Source of the DNA: an uncultured Asticcacaulis sp.
GTDB taxonomy: Bacteria; Pseudomonadota; Alphaproteobacteria; Caulobacterales; Caulobacteraceae
Length of the DNA: 10,741 bases
Reading direction: 5' to 3'
Assembly: GCA_946480125.1 (NCBI GenBank)
Contig: CAMLIY010000094.1
Location: 1 to 10,741, forward strand
Position 1 is the first letter of the stretch, and the number at the start of each line of letters is the position of its first letter. The position numbers were made by a program, and so were the translations under genes. The notes beneath the pieces are model-generated. The model was not told the origin of the DNA. It searched no databases and worked only from the letters and a program-made list of their open reading frames with translations. Positions 1 to 6,395 of this stretch are shown here, piece by piece.

Positions 1-1376
1 TGCAACTGGTTGGCCCAGGCGCAATGGCTGTCACCGGACACCACAACCGTGCGGGCCTGCGCCGTCTTGAGCATAGTATAGAGTCGCTCGCGTTCGGCTG
101 GATATCCATCCCAGCTATCGAGATTGAGCGGCAGGGGATCGGCGCTTTCGAACAGGGCGATAAAGGTATCGAGCTTCTGGCGCGCGCCTTCGGGGGCGAG
201 GTTGCGCATGGCGGCGATGGTGTCCGGTCCCAAGCGTTTGACGATGTCCGGGCCGTTGACCCTGGCCATGACGACCTGATTGCCCAGCACCTGCCAGGTG
301 ACGCCATCCTTAACCGACTGGCTGAGGGTGGTTTGCAGCCACTGGCGTTGCTCATTACCCAACAGTTCGCGGCTTTCCGCGTTCAGTTTGGCGCGGAAAG
401 CGGTCTTGTCCGGCTTGCCGTCGGCATAGGTCAGGTCTTCGGCATAGTCGAGCTGCTTGCTGCGCGCCAGCAGACGGCTTTCCAGCATGACCAGTTCGGC
501 AAGTTTGCCAAAGCGGAAGCTGCGATAAATGGCTTCGCGCAGCTTGCCGGGTGCCGGATCGCGAATCGGCATCCACTCGCTGTAGGCCTTAAGCGCCGCA
601 GCCTTGCGCACCCCCCAGTCGCCTTCATCGGGCTGGTGGTTTTCGGCGCCGTCACGCCACGGATTGTTACAAATCTCGTGGTCGTCGAAGACGCAGATCC
701 ACGGCGCGCGGGCATGGGCGGCCTGAAGGTCTTCATCGCGCTTGTACTGGGCGTGGCGCATGCGGTAATCGGCGAGCGACACGATTTCATGCGTCGGTTC
801 GGGGATACGCATCAGCATCCGGCCATTACCCATGCCGTAGTCGGTCAGGCCGGCGCCATATTCATAGATATAGTCACCGAGATGAACGACGGCATCAACG
901 CGCGCCAGATCGGCAATGGCGCGATAGGCGTTGAAATAGCCATTGGGGTGCAGGGAGCAGGAAACGACCGCCAACACGACCTTGTCCGTTTGCAGCGGCA
1001 GGGTGCGGGTGCGGCCGGCCGGCGAGGAGATCGGGCCGGCGAGAAAACGGTAGTGGTATTCGGTATCCGGCATCAGGCCGCGCACATCGACCTTGACCGT
1101 ATAGTCGCGGCCCGCATCCGTGAAAACCTTGCCCTCAGCCAGCACAGCCTTGAAGCTGTCGTCTCTCGATATCTGCCAGGTGATGTCGGCGCCGCGGTCC
1201 AGACCGCTGATTCGTGTCCACAGGATCACCGCGTCAGGGAGTGGATCACCGGAGGCAACGCCGTGCTCAAATCGCACTTGCGCGGGTGTTTCGGGAAGGG
1301 CGGACGCGCCGAGCGCGGGCGCGGCGGCAACCGTTCCCACGGCGAACAAAACTTTCCGGCGGCTGACCATCCCCAT
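1..1376 (-). CDS. phoD: PhoD-family alkaline phosphatase / phosphodiesterase, Tat-exported (3' end outside window)
   Basis: Read on the minus strand from ATG at 1376, an open frame of 458 codons runs off the left edge. The product is a metal-dependent phosphomonoesterase/diesterase of the PhoD family, which acts outside the inner membrane to release phosphate. The N-terminus has a twin-arginine motif (SRRKVLFAV, residues 5-13), a hydrophobic stretch and a likely AxA cleavage site near residue 26. An N-terminal PhoD domain follows (about 30-130). The metallophosphoesterase domain shows VSC at 138-140, HLGDYIYEY at 165-173, DDHEICNN at 231-238 and SGDSHCAW at 447-454, matching the metal-binding blocks of PhoD. 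A second in-frame ATG at 1370 also keeps the Tat motif. The GGGAG box lies only 4 bases before the first ATG and 10 before the second, so the start is uncertain by two codons. A terminator separates it from the sugar genes, so it is probably an independent unit. No Pho box was identified. Confidence 0.93.
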   Translation of the reverse strand, partial: MGMVSRRKVLFAVGTVAAAPALGASALPETPAQVRFEHGVASGDPLPDAVILWTRISGLDRGADITWQISRDDSFKAVLAEGKVFTDAGRDYTVKVDVRGLMPDTEYHYRFLAGPISSPAGRTRTLPLQTDKVVLAVVSCSLHPNGYFNAYRAIADLARVDAVVHLGDYIYEYGAGLTDYGMGNGRMLMRIPEPTHEIVSLADYRMRHAQYKRDEDLQAAHARAPWICVFDDHEICNNPWRDGAENHQPDEGDWGVRKAAALKAYSEWMPIRDPAPGKLREAIYRSFRFGKLAELVMLESRLLARSKQLDYAEDLTYADGKPDKTAFRAKLNAESRELLGNEQRQWLQTTLSQSVKDGVTWQVLGNQVVMARVNGPDIVKRLGPDTIAAMRNLAPEGARQKLDTFIALFESADPLPLNLDSWDGYPAERERLYTMLKTAQARTVVVSGDSHCAWANQL

Positions 1377-1413
1377 AAGGCTCCCGCAGTTTGCGATAAA
1401 CCAGCGGATCGAA

Positions 1414-1456
1414 GCGCAATCCGAAAAGTGGCCGCCACTTTTCGGATAAATTGCGC
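1414..1456. repeat. Intergenic palindromic repeat with CCGAAAAGTGG arms
   Basis: Two perfect 13-base arms (1419-1431 and 1435-1447, core CCGAAAAGTGG / CCACTTTTCGG) are separated by the three bases CCG. After a 4-base bulge on one side, outer arms GCGCA / TGCGC extend the stem. From memory, palindromes with this core are scattered between genes in many Alphaproteobacteria, so I call it a dispersed palindromic element. Only one copy is present here, so repetition is not shown by this window. It lies in the leader of phoD, between the upstream terminator and the phoD start, and could fold in the phoD transcript. Confidence 0.6.
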
Positions 1457-1457
1457 G

Positions 1458-1509
1458 ACAAAACAAAAGCTTAGATCGCAATGATATCCACTATTATTGC
1501 GATCTAAGC
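1458..1509 (-). terminator. Intrinsic terminator of the lacI-mutarotase unit
   Basis: A perfect 14-base inverted repeat (1469-1482 and 1496-1509, GCTTAGATCGCAAT / ATTGCGATCTAAGC) encloses a 13-base loop. Read on the minus strand, the stem is followed at once by a T-rich tail, TTTTGTTTTG. It begins about 66 bases after the mutarotase stop codon and lies upstream of phoD, so it should stop leftward transcription before phoD. The plus-strand side has no T tract, so it is not bidirectional. Confidence 0.8.
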
Positions 1510-1575
1510 CGATTTGATGACAGCCGTTTAGCGGTTAGGTGACGGTTTTTCTTCAGAAATCTTAATGACGAACAG

Positions 1576-1929
1576 TTACGGCTGTTCGGCCAGCGAATAG
1601 ATTCGCTCCATTTCCAGCCAGGTCGAGCCTGCCGGACCGAAGGGCAGGGGCTTCTGGAAGGTGCGCATCAGGGCGTCCCAGGCTTCGACATCGGGATTAT
1701 TAGCGTCGCGTTTCGCCTTGGCGTCCGGATCGAAATCCGGGCCCTGTTCCATGATCAGCACCATGCGGTCGCCGATCAGGTAGATTTCCAGCTCACGGAT
1801 ATCATCGGCGCGAATCGCGGCGGTAACGGCCGCTGGTGGGCCGCCAGCCCTGTGCCAGGCTTTATAAGGTTCAATCCCTTCGGCGTGGATATCGACGGCG
1901 AAGACTTTTCTCATTCCGGCCAAACTCAT
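1576..1929 (-). CDS. L-rhamnose mutarotase family protein (RhaM-type)
   Basis: This 117-residue protein has the size and layout of the RhaM / DUF718 (COG3254) dimeric alpha-beta barrel mutarotases, which interconvert alpha and beta anomers of 6-deoxyhexoses in the cytoplasm. Visible family traits are the N-terminal RKVFAVDIHAE strand (7-17), the YKAWHR segment with the conserved histidine at 26, an IYLIGDRMVLIME two-strand hairpin in the middle, and a C-terminal MERIYSL strand. The tandem Trp of E. coli RhaM is not obvious, so the exact sugar is open (rhamnose, fucose or another). The ATG at 1929 overlaps the stop of the upstream regulator as ATGA, implying translational coupling. A later ATG at 1914 (residue 6) would also give a normal family length. 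Its place beside a sugar-type LacI regulator and opposite a DUF4432/SDR operon supports a sugar-catabolic role. Confidence 0.82.
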   Translation of the reverse strand: MSLAGMRKVFAVDIHAEGIEPYKAWHRAGGPPAAVTAAIRADDIRELEIYLIGDRMVLIMEQGPDFDPDAKAKRDANNPDVEAWDALMRTFQKPLPFGPAGSTWLEMERIYSLAEQP

Positions 1930-2948
1930 TCCGGTATGTTTTCCTTGAAGATCGCCTGGACGCGGATGGGAATATAGGATTTCACTGTCTCACCGCGGAC
2001 CGTGCGCGCCAGTTGGTCGATCGTCTCGCGCGCCTCGACATGGGCGTTCTGGTCGATGACGGCATCCATAATGCCATCCAGCAAAAATTTACGTGTGTGA
2101 TCGGTCAGTTCGTGGCCGATGAAGACAATCTTCTGGTCGCGGCCTGAGTCTTCCAGCGCCCGCGCGATGCCGCGATTACCGGCGCCGATATTATATATGC
2201 CGGCCAGGTCGGGATATTGCTGGAGCAGGGCGCGCGCCTCGCGGTAGGCGGCTTCGTCATCGTCATGCACCTCGCGAAGTTCGACGACCGACAGGTTGGG
2301 ATAGGATTCGCGCAGGATATGACGGAAGCCCATCTCGCGCTCCTCGTGACCGCGATAGGACAATGAGCCGGCGAACAGGGCCAGCTTGGCGGGCGCTTTC
2401 GGCAGCAAACGGCCGAGCAGATAGCCGCTCAGGCGGCCGGCAGCGCGGTTATCGATGCCGACATAGCCTTCACGCGGCACATTGGAGATGTCCGAAATCA
2501 GGGTGAAGACGATGGTGCCGGAATTGCGCAACTGACGCAGCGCCTCGCGCACCACCGGATGATCGAGTGCGATGACCGCGACGGCTCTCGAATGACCGGC
2601 CAGTTTCAGCAAGGCGTCGGCGAGGGCGTAGGGATCGAAGCCCTCGATGAAGTGCAGGCGCAACTCGATATCGCCGCGGTCGGCGCTGATCTCTTCCAGT
2701 GATTTCGCCAGGTTGCGGATGAAGCTGTTGGCGCCATTGGGCAGAATGAAATCGAGCGCGACCGGCGCGCGGCTGATCGAAACCTCGCCCGGCAAGGCGA
2801 TATAGCCGAGACGGGAAGCGGTCTGGAAAACGATGTCGCGAGTGCGTTCGCGCACGCCGGGGCGCTTGTTCAACACGCGGTCCACGGTGGCGGTGGAGAC
2901 GCCGGCTTGTTTGGCGATATCGATCAGTGTGGCGCGTGTGACGGCCAT
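1926..2948 (-). CDS. LacI-family transcriptional regulator
   Basis: A 340-residue regulator of the LacI/GalR family, probably a repressor that releases DNA on binding a sugar or a pathway intermediate. Residues about 7-50 form the helix-turn-helix and hinge lead-in (LIDIAKQAGVSTATVDRVLN, then ASRLGYI). The rest (about 62-330) is a periplasmic-binding-protein-like effector domain of the sugar type, starting at VALDFILP. The start at 2948 is chosen because AAGGAGG sits 9 bases upstream and LacI proteins normally begin just before the HTH. The frame stays open for 41 more codons upstream, but those overlap the promoter. It is divergent from the eight-gene operon and coupled by an ATGA overlap to the mutarotase. 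Palindromic TTGACATCA sites at 2999 and 3176 are the candidate operators. The inducer cannot be read from the sequence. Confidence 0.92.
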   Translation of the reverse strand: MAVTRATLIDIAKQAGVSTATVDRVLNKRPGVRERTRDIVFQTASRLGYIALPGEVSISRAPVALDFILPNGANSFIRNLAKSLEEISADRGDIELRLHFIEGFDPYALADALLKLAGHSRAVAVIALDHPVVREALRQLRNSGTIVFTLISDISNVPREGYVGIDNRAAGRLSGYLLGRLLPKAPAKLALFAGSLSYRGHEEREMGFRHILRESYPNLSVVELREVHDDDEAAYREARALLQQYPDLAGIYNIGAGNRGIARALEDSGRDQKIVFIGHELTDHTRKFLLDGIMDAVIDQNAHVEARETIDQLARTVRGETVKSYIPIRVQAIFKENIPE

Positions 2949-2997
2949 GAATGCGCCCCTCCTTGTATGGCGCGCAACGGGCGTGGTGCTTGCGGCC

Positions 2998-3009
2998 TTT
3001 GACATCAAA
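2998..3009. promoter_or_regulatory. Candidate LacI-type operator O1 (TTTGA-CA-TCAAA)
   Basis: A perfect 5+5 palindrome with a two-base centre. It touches the -10 box of the regulator promoter and covers its predicted start point, so a bound repressor would block lacI transcription (autoregulation). Its core TTGACATCA recurs exactly at 3176-3184. Binding by the neighbouring LacI protein is inferred, not shown. Confidence 0.5.
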
Positions 3010-3037
3010 ATACATCGGAATTGGCACGTGAAGTCAA
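3009..3037 (-). promoter_or_regulatory. Predicted sigma70-like promoter of the lacI-mutarotase unit
   Basis: On the minus strand, TTGACT (3037-3032) and TGTATT (3014-3009) are separated by exactly 17 bases. That is a 5/6 and 4/6 match to the consensus with ideal spacing. Transcription would start near 3002, leaving a leader of about 55 bases before the ATG at 2948. Confidence 0.55.
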
Positions 3038-3175
3038 GCAGTATTATTGTGAGCCGTCTGTCACTATACACGGTTGGTTGGTTATATGTGAATCTAATTC
3101 ATTGATATTAAAATGATAAATTACAAATTCACTCAACGGAAATGAGAAATTACACATATGATGTATGATGATGCA

Positions 3176-3184
3176 TTGACATCA
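3176..3184. promoter_or_regulatory. Candidate LacI-type operator O2 on the operon promoter
   Basis: TTGACATCA is an exact repeat of the core of the palindrome at 2998-3009, with the right-hand half slightly degraded (TCAGG instead of TCAAA). Its first six bases are the -35 box TTGACA of the rightward promoter, so occupancy would exclude RNA polymerase. The spacing between the two sites is 177 bases, compatible with looping. Confidence 0.42.
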
Positions 3185-3203
3185 GGATTGATCGGTATAT
3201 GAC
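3176..3203 (+). promoter_or_regulatory. Predicted promoter of the catabolic operon
   Basis: A perfect -35 box TTGACA (3176-3181) is followed after 16 bases by TATGAC (3198-3203), a 4/6 match to the -10 consensus. TATATG at 3196 is an alternative, but its spacing is too short. It would give a leader of about 40 bases before the ATG at 3251. The -35 is clear; the -10 is weak, as expected for a regulated promoter. Confidence 0.45.
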
Positions 3204-3250
3204 TGGTCGCTATCAAAAAATAAGCGCGTACAGGGATTTGGATCGGGCCT

Positions 3251-4426
3251 ATGGCTGAACTGTTTAAGCAAACCTATTCGCGTCGCGATCTGGCGGCGCA
3301 TACCGGTCAATTGTCGCAATTTGCCGGTGTGCGGCTGATGACGCTGGGTGATGGCGTCGAGCGCGGCATCCGTATGCTGGAGTTCCGCACCGGGTCCGGT
3401 TTGCGTTTCACGGTCCTGGTTGATCGCGCCATGGATATTGCCGATTGCGAGCATAATGGCCGCGCCGTCGGTTGGCATTCGCCGTCGGGCTTCAAGCATC
3501 CCGGCCTGCACGACTATGAAGGCGAGGGCGGTCTGGGCTGGTTCCGCTCGTTTTCGGGCCTGATGGTGACCTGCGGGCTAGACCATATCCTGTTCATGGA
3601 CGACGATTCCGCCGACCAGTATCATTACAACGCCCGCAAGACGGTATCTTCCTCCCTGCATGGCCGTATCGGCACGATTCCGGCGCGGCTGACCGGCTAT
3701 GGCGAAAGCTGGGAGGGCGACGAATGCACGCTGTGGGCCGAGGGCGTGGTCCAGCAATCGACCGTCTTTGGTGAGGATCTTCACCTGATCCGGCGTATCG
3801 AGGCAAAGGTCGGTTCCGATGAAATTCATCTGCATGACCGTGTGGTCAATCATGGGTTCTACCGCACGCCGCATATGTATTGTTACCATATCAATGTCGG
3901 TCATCCGGTCCTGGCCGAGGGCGCGCGTTATGTGGCGCCGATCCGCGATGTCGTCTGGGCCGCCCATGCTGAGGATTACCATAAGCAAGGCGTTGGTTAT
4001 CGCACCCTGTCCGGTCCAAAAATGAACTTCCACGAGCAGGTCTGGCAGCACGACATGCAGCCGGATGCGGCGGGCAAGTTCAATGTCGCTTTGGTCAATG
4101 AAAACATTGGTTTCGGCTTTGAAGTTGAGGTACTGAAAGAACAGTTTCCCGCCATGTATGAGTGGCAAAATCTCCAGGCCGGCCATTATGCCCTGGGCAT
4201 TGAGCCGTCGAGCAATCATGTTTTCGGCAAGCCGTTTGCCAAGGAGCGCGGCGAGCTGATCTGGCTGGAGCACGGCGATGAGCGCCGTTACGACAGCGTA
4301 TTCCGTATCCTGCCCGATAGCGCGGCCGTGGCCCATGCCGTCAGCCGTATCGAGGCGGTAAGCCTCCAGCCGTCAGAGAATTATCCCGCGCCGTCCGGCA
4401 AGTTTCCGCCAATCGGAGGCCGCTAG
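3251..4426 (+). CDS. DUF4432 family protein (galactose-mutarotase-like, putative aldose epimerase)
   Basis: A 391-residue cytoplasmic protein with no signal peptide and the layout of the DUF4432 family, a branch of the galactose-mutarotase-like beta-sandwich fold found in sugar catabolic operons. Recognisable blocks are VDRAMDIADCEHNG (57-70), which resembles the family's DRxMDI motif, YHINVGHP (212-219) with a histidine at the usual sugar-binding position, and LGIEPSSNHVFG (315-326). By analogy it may interconvert anomers or epimers of the pathway sugar; no precise reaction is established for most members. It is the first gene of the operon, preceded only by a weak GGA box 8 bases before the ATG, and its stop is one base from the next start. 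The C-terminus (about 373-391, Pro- and Gly-rich) is probably disordered. A small mutarotase lies across the divergent promoter, so two anomer-acting proteins may serve one substrate or two successive ones. Confidence 0.85.
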   Translation: MAELFKQTYSRRDLAAHTGQLSQFAGVRLMTLGDGVERGIRMLEFRTGSGLRFTVLVDRAMDIADCEHNGRAVGWHSPSGFKHPGLHDYEGEGGLGWFRSFSGLMVTCGLDHILFMDDDSADQYHYNARKTVSSSLHGRIGTIPARLTGYGESWEGDECTLWAEGVVQQSTVFGEDLHLIRRIEAKVGSDEIHLHDRVVNHGFYRTPHMYCYHINVGHPVLAEGARYVAPIRDVVWAAHAEDYHKQGVGYRTLSGPKMNFHEQVWQHDMQPDAAGKFNVALVNENIGFGFEVEVLKEQFPAMYEWQNLQAGHYALGIEPSSNHVFGKPFAKERGELIWLEHGDERRYDSVFRILPDSAAVAHAVSRIEAVSLQPSENYPAPSGKFPPIGGR

Positions 4427-4427
4427 T

Positions 4428-5174
4428 ATGCAGGGGCGTACCATTCTCTATACGGGTGCGGCCGGTGGCCTGGGCCTGCAAACTACACTGAATTTTCTGG
4501 CGCGCGGCGCCACGGTTGTGGCCGTCGATCATGATGACGCCAAAATCACGGCCCTGACCACGGCGGCGGCCAGCATAACCACCGGTCGTCTGCTGGTGAC
4601 GCGCTCCGATATGTCCGATCTCGAAAGTTTCCGTGCCGCTATACGCGCCCGCCGCGAAGAAACCGGCGGCTATGATGTGGTGATCAACAATGCCGCCATC
4701 TATCCGTCGAAATCGTTCGAGGACTTCACGATCGAGGACCACCAGCGTGTCCAGTGCGTCAATGTTGATGCCGGCATCGTCGCCGTGCAGGAAGCTCTGC
4801 CGGGTATGAAGGCGAAGGGCTTCGGGCGCATCATCAATATCGCTTCGATCACGCTCTCCGGCGGCTGGGCCAATATCTATCCGTATGTCGCCTCGAAAGG
4901 TGCCCTGATCGGCCTGACCCATGCCTGGGCGCGCGAATTCGGCCCCTATGGCGTAACGGTCAACGCCATTTCACCCGGCGCCTTCCCGACCGATGCCGAG
5001 GCCATCAATCCTGACCCCGAAGGCTATAACCGCCACGTCCTGGCCCAGCAGGCGATCAAGCGCCGCGGTCATGTCGGCGATATCGCCAACGCCATCGCTT
5101 TTCTTAGCTCCGAAGATACAGGTTTCATCACCGGCCAGACGCTCAACGTCAATGGCGGCTGGGTGATGGATTAA
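4428..5174 (+). CDS. SDR-family NAD-dependent oxidoreductase
   Basis: A 248-residue classical short-chain dehydrogenase/reductase. It shows the TGAAGGLG cofactor loop (9-16), an aspartate at the end of the second strand (D34, favouring NAD over NADP), NNAA (87-90), structural Asn112, catalytic Ser140 and Tyr153-xxx-Lys157, the SPG motif (182-184), and a typical C-terminal GQTLNVNGGW. It should oxidise a hydroxyl of the pathway sugar or sugar acid, or reduce a ketone. In known non-phosphorylative 6-deoxyhexose routes, SDRs act as sugar dehydrogenases or 2-keto-3-deoxy-acid dehydrogenases; which applies here cannot be decided from the sequence. The gene starts one base after the DUF4432 stop, so the two are almost surely co-translated. 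A 27-base AT-rich gap follows. Confidence 0.93.
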   Translation: MQGRTILYTGAAGGLGLQTTLNFLARGATVVAVDHDDAKITALTTAAASITTGRLLVTRSDMSDLESFRAAIRARREETGGYDVVINNAAIYPSKSFEDFTIEDHQRVQCVNVDAGIVAVQEALPGMKAKGFGRIINIASITLSGGWANIYPYVASKGALIGLTHAWAREFGPYGVTVNAISPGAFPTDAEAINPDPEGYNRHVLAQQAIKRRGHVGDIANAIAFLSSEDTGFITGQTLNVNGGWVMD

Positions 5175-5201
5175 AAATTTTACATAAAGGTTTGAATTTA
5201 T

Positions 5202-6395
5202 ATGGGTATCTTAAGTGGTATTCGCGTTCTGGATTGCTCCATCGCCATGGCAGGACCGTTCGCGGCGCAGCGCATGGGCGATATGGGCGCGGACGTCATC
5301 AAGGTAGAGCCAACGACCGGCGAATGGCAGCGTCATGCCCCGGCCGGCGGCGCCTGGGGCAATGAGATCAATGTCTCCTTCCTGTCGCTGAACCGCAATA
5401 AGCGCTCTCTGGCCGTCGATCTCAAGTCGCCCGAAGGCAAGGCCCTGCTGCTCGATCTGGTCAAGTCGTCCGATGTGTTTTTGCAGAACTATCGCCCCGG
5501 CGTGGCGGCGCGCCTTGGTGTCGATTATGAAACGCTTTCGGCCATCAATCCGAAACTGATCTATGTCTCGATGTCGGGCTATGGTGAAGATGGCCCTTAC
5601 AAGAACTATCCCGGTCAGGATCTGCTGTTGCAATCCATGTCGGGCGCCATGATGTCGGCGGGCTCGAAGGATACGCCGCCGTCTCCGGCCGGCCAGTATC
5701 TGGTCGATGCCATTACGGCCTATACCGCTTTTGAGGGCGCGTTGGCGGCCCTGTTCCACCGCGAACGGACGGGCGAGGGGCAGAAGGTCGAGGTCAATAT
5801 GCTGGACGCCATCACCACCATCCAGATGCAGGAACTGTCGGTTTTCACCGTCGGCAAGAAGCCGCAGACCCGCACGGTCGAACCGCACGCCCACAGCTAT
5901 ATTCGTGCCCCTTACGGCGTCTTCAAGACGAAGGACAGCTATCTCACTATCGCCATGGCCAATCTGAAAAAGCTCGGTGAGCTGATCGGTGAGCCCTTCT
6001 TCCTGGATATGGAAGACCAGACGGATTCGTGGATTTACCGCGATGAAATCTACGCCATGACGCGTATCAAGCTGGCGGAAAAGACGACGCAGGAATGGCT
6101 CGATATGTTCCGTCCGGTCGATATCTGGTGCGGGCCGGTTTATGGCTATGAGGATGTCGTCAACGATCCGCAGATCAAGCACAATGGTACCTTCGTCGAA
6201 TATGATCATCCGACCGAAGGGCGCGTGAAGACGCCGGGCTTCCCGATCAAGTTTTCCAAAACGCCATCAACCGTTGATCGCGGCGCGCCGCGCGTCGGTG
6301 AGCACACACGTGAAATCCTGGCCGCCGCCGGCAAGTCAGAGACCGAGATCGACGCCCTGCTGGCCAGCGGCGCGGTGAAACAGGCAAATGTCTAA
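5202..6395 (+). CDS. CaiB/BaiF family (class III) CoA-transferase
   Basis: A 397-residue protein of normal length for class III CoA-transferases, which move CoA between carboxylic acids through a covalent acyl-enzyme. The N-terminal signature IRVLDCSIAMAGPFAAQ (7-23) and GADVIKVEP (29-37) match the family. The block YPGQDLLLQSMSGAM (136-150) holds the expected catalytic aspartate (D140, equivalent to D169 of formyl-CoA transferase). GVFKTKDSYLTIAM (239-252) and GEHTREIL (366-373) are the usual downstream motifs. The acid and the CoA donor are unknown. An AAAGG box lies about 11 bases before the ATG. The end overlaps the next gene by 8 bases. A CoA-transferase directly after an SDR and an aldose-epimerase-like gene suggests that a sugar-derived acid is activated as a thioester. 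Confidence 0.93.
   Translation: MGILSGIRVLDCSIAMAGPFAAQRMGDMGADVIKVEPTTGEWQRHAPAGGAWGNEINVSFLSLNRNKRSLAVDLKSPEGKALLLDLVKSSDVFLQNYRPGVAARLGVDYETLSAINPKLIYVSMSGYGEDGPYKNYPGQDLLLQSMSGAMMSAGSKDTPPSPAGQYLVDAITAYTAFEGALAALFHRERTGEGQKVEVNMLDAITTIQMQELSVFTVGKKPQTRTVEPHAHSYIRAPYGVFKTKDSYLTIAMANLKKLGELIGEPFFLDMEDQTDSWIYRDEIYAMTRIKLAEKTTQEWLDMFRPVDIWCGPVYGYEDVVNDPQIKHNGTFVEYDHPTEGRVKTPGFPIKFSKTPSTVDRGAPRVGEHTREILAAAGKSETEIDALLASGAVKQANV

Larger units (their letters stand above)
2949..3250. promoter_or_regulatory. Divergent control region between lacI and the catabolic operon
   Basis: These 302 bases hold no convincing gene. The stretch from about 3040 to 3200 is clearly more AT-rich than the flanking genes. 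It contains a promoter for each direction, two TTGACATCA palindromes (plus a 7-of-9 match, TTGATATTA, at 3102), a short palindrome TGAATctaATTCA at 3089-3101, and a widely spaced inverted pair ATATGTG (3084-3090) / CACATAT (3153-3159). A 7-base tandem repeat TATGATG occurs at 3157-3170, just before the rightward -35 box. All transcription of the operon to the right seems to depend on this region, because no later gap is large enough for an obvious promoter. Confidence 0.75.

Noticed and set aside
24..1484. 486-codon open frame on the plus strand
   Set aside because: It is antisense to phoD, whose minus-strand frame carries a Tat signal and all PhoD metal-site motifs. The plus-strand translation has no recognisable domain and is a product of GC-rich codon bias.
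2949..3071. 41-codon N-terminal extension of the LacI-family regulator
   Set aside because: It crosses the predicted promoter and operator. An AAGGAGG box directly precedes the internal ATG at 2948, where LacI proteins normally begin.
5172..5201. AT-rich gap between the SDR and the CoA-transferase as a possible internal promoter or terminator
   Set aside because: TAAAAATTTTA is a short self-complementary word without a GC stem, and 27 bases leave no room for a recognisable -35/-10 pair. It is more likely a simple spacer with the AAAGG ribosome-binding site.
5211..6209. 332-codon minus-strand open frame
   Set aside because: Antisense to the CaiB/BaiF gene, which has its full family signature. 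The translation is rich in Arg, Asp and His repeats typical of shadow frames.
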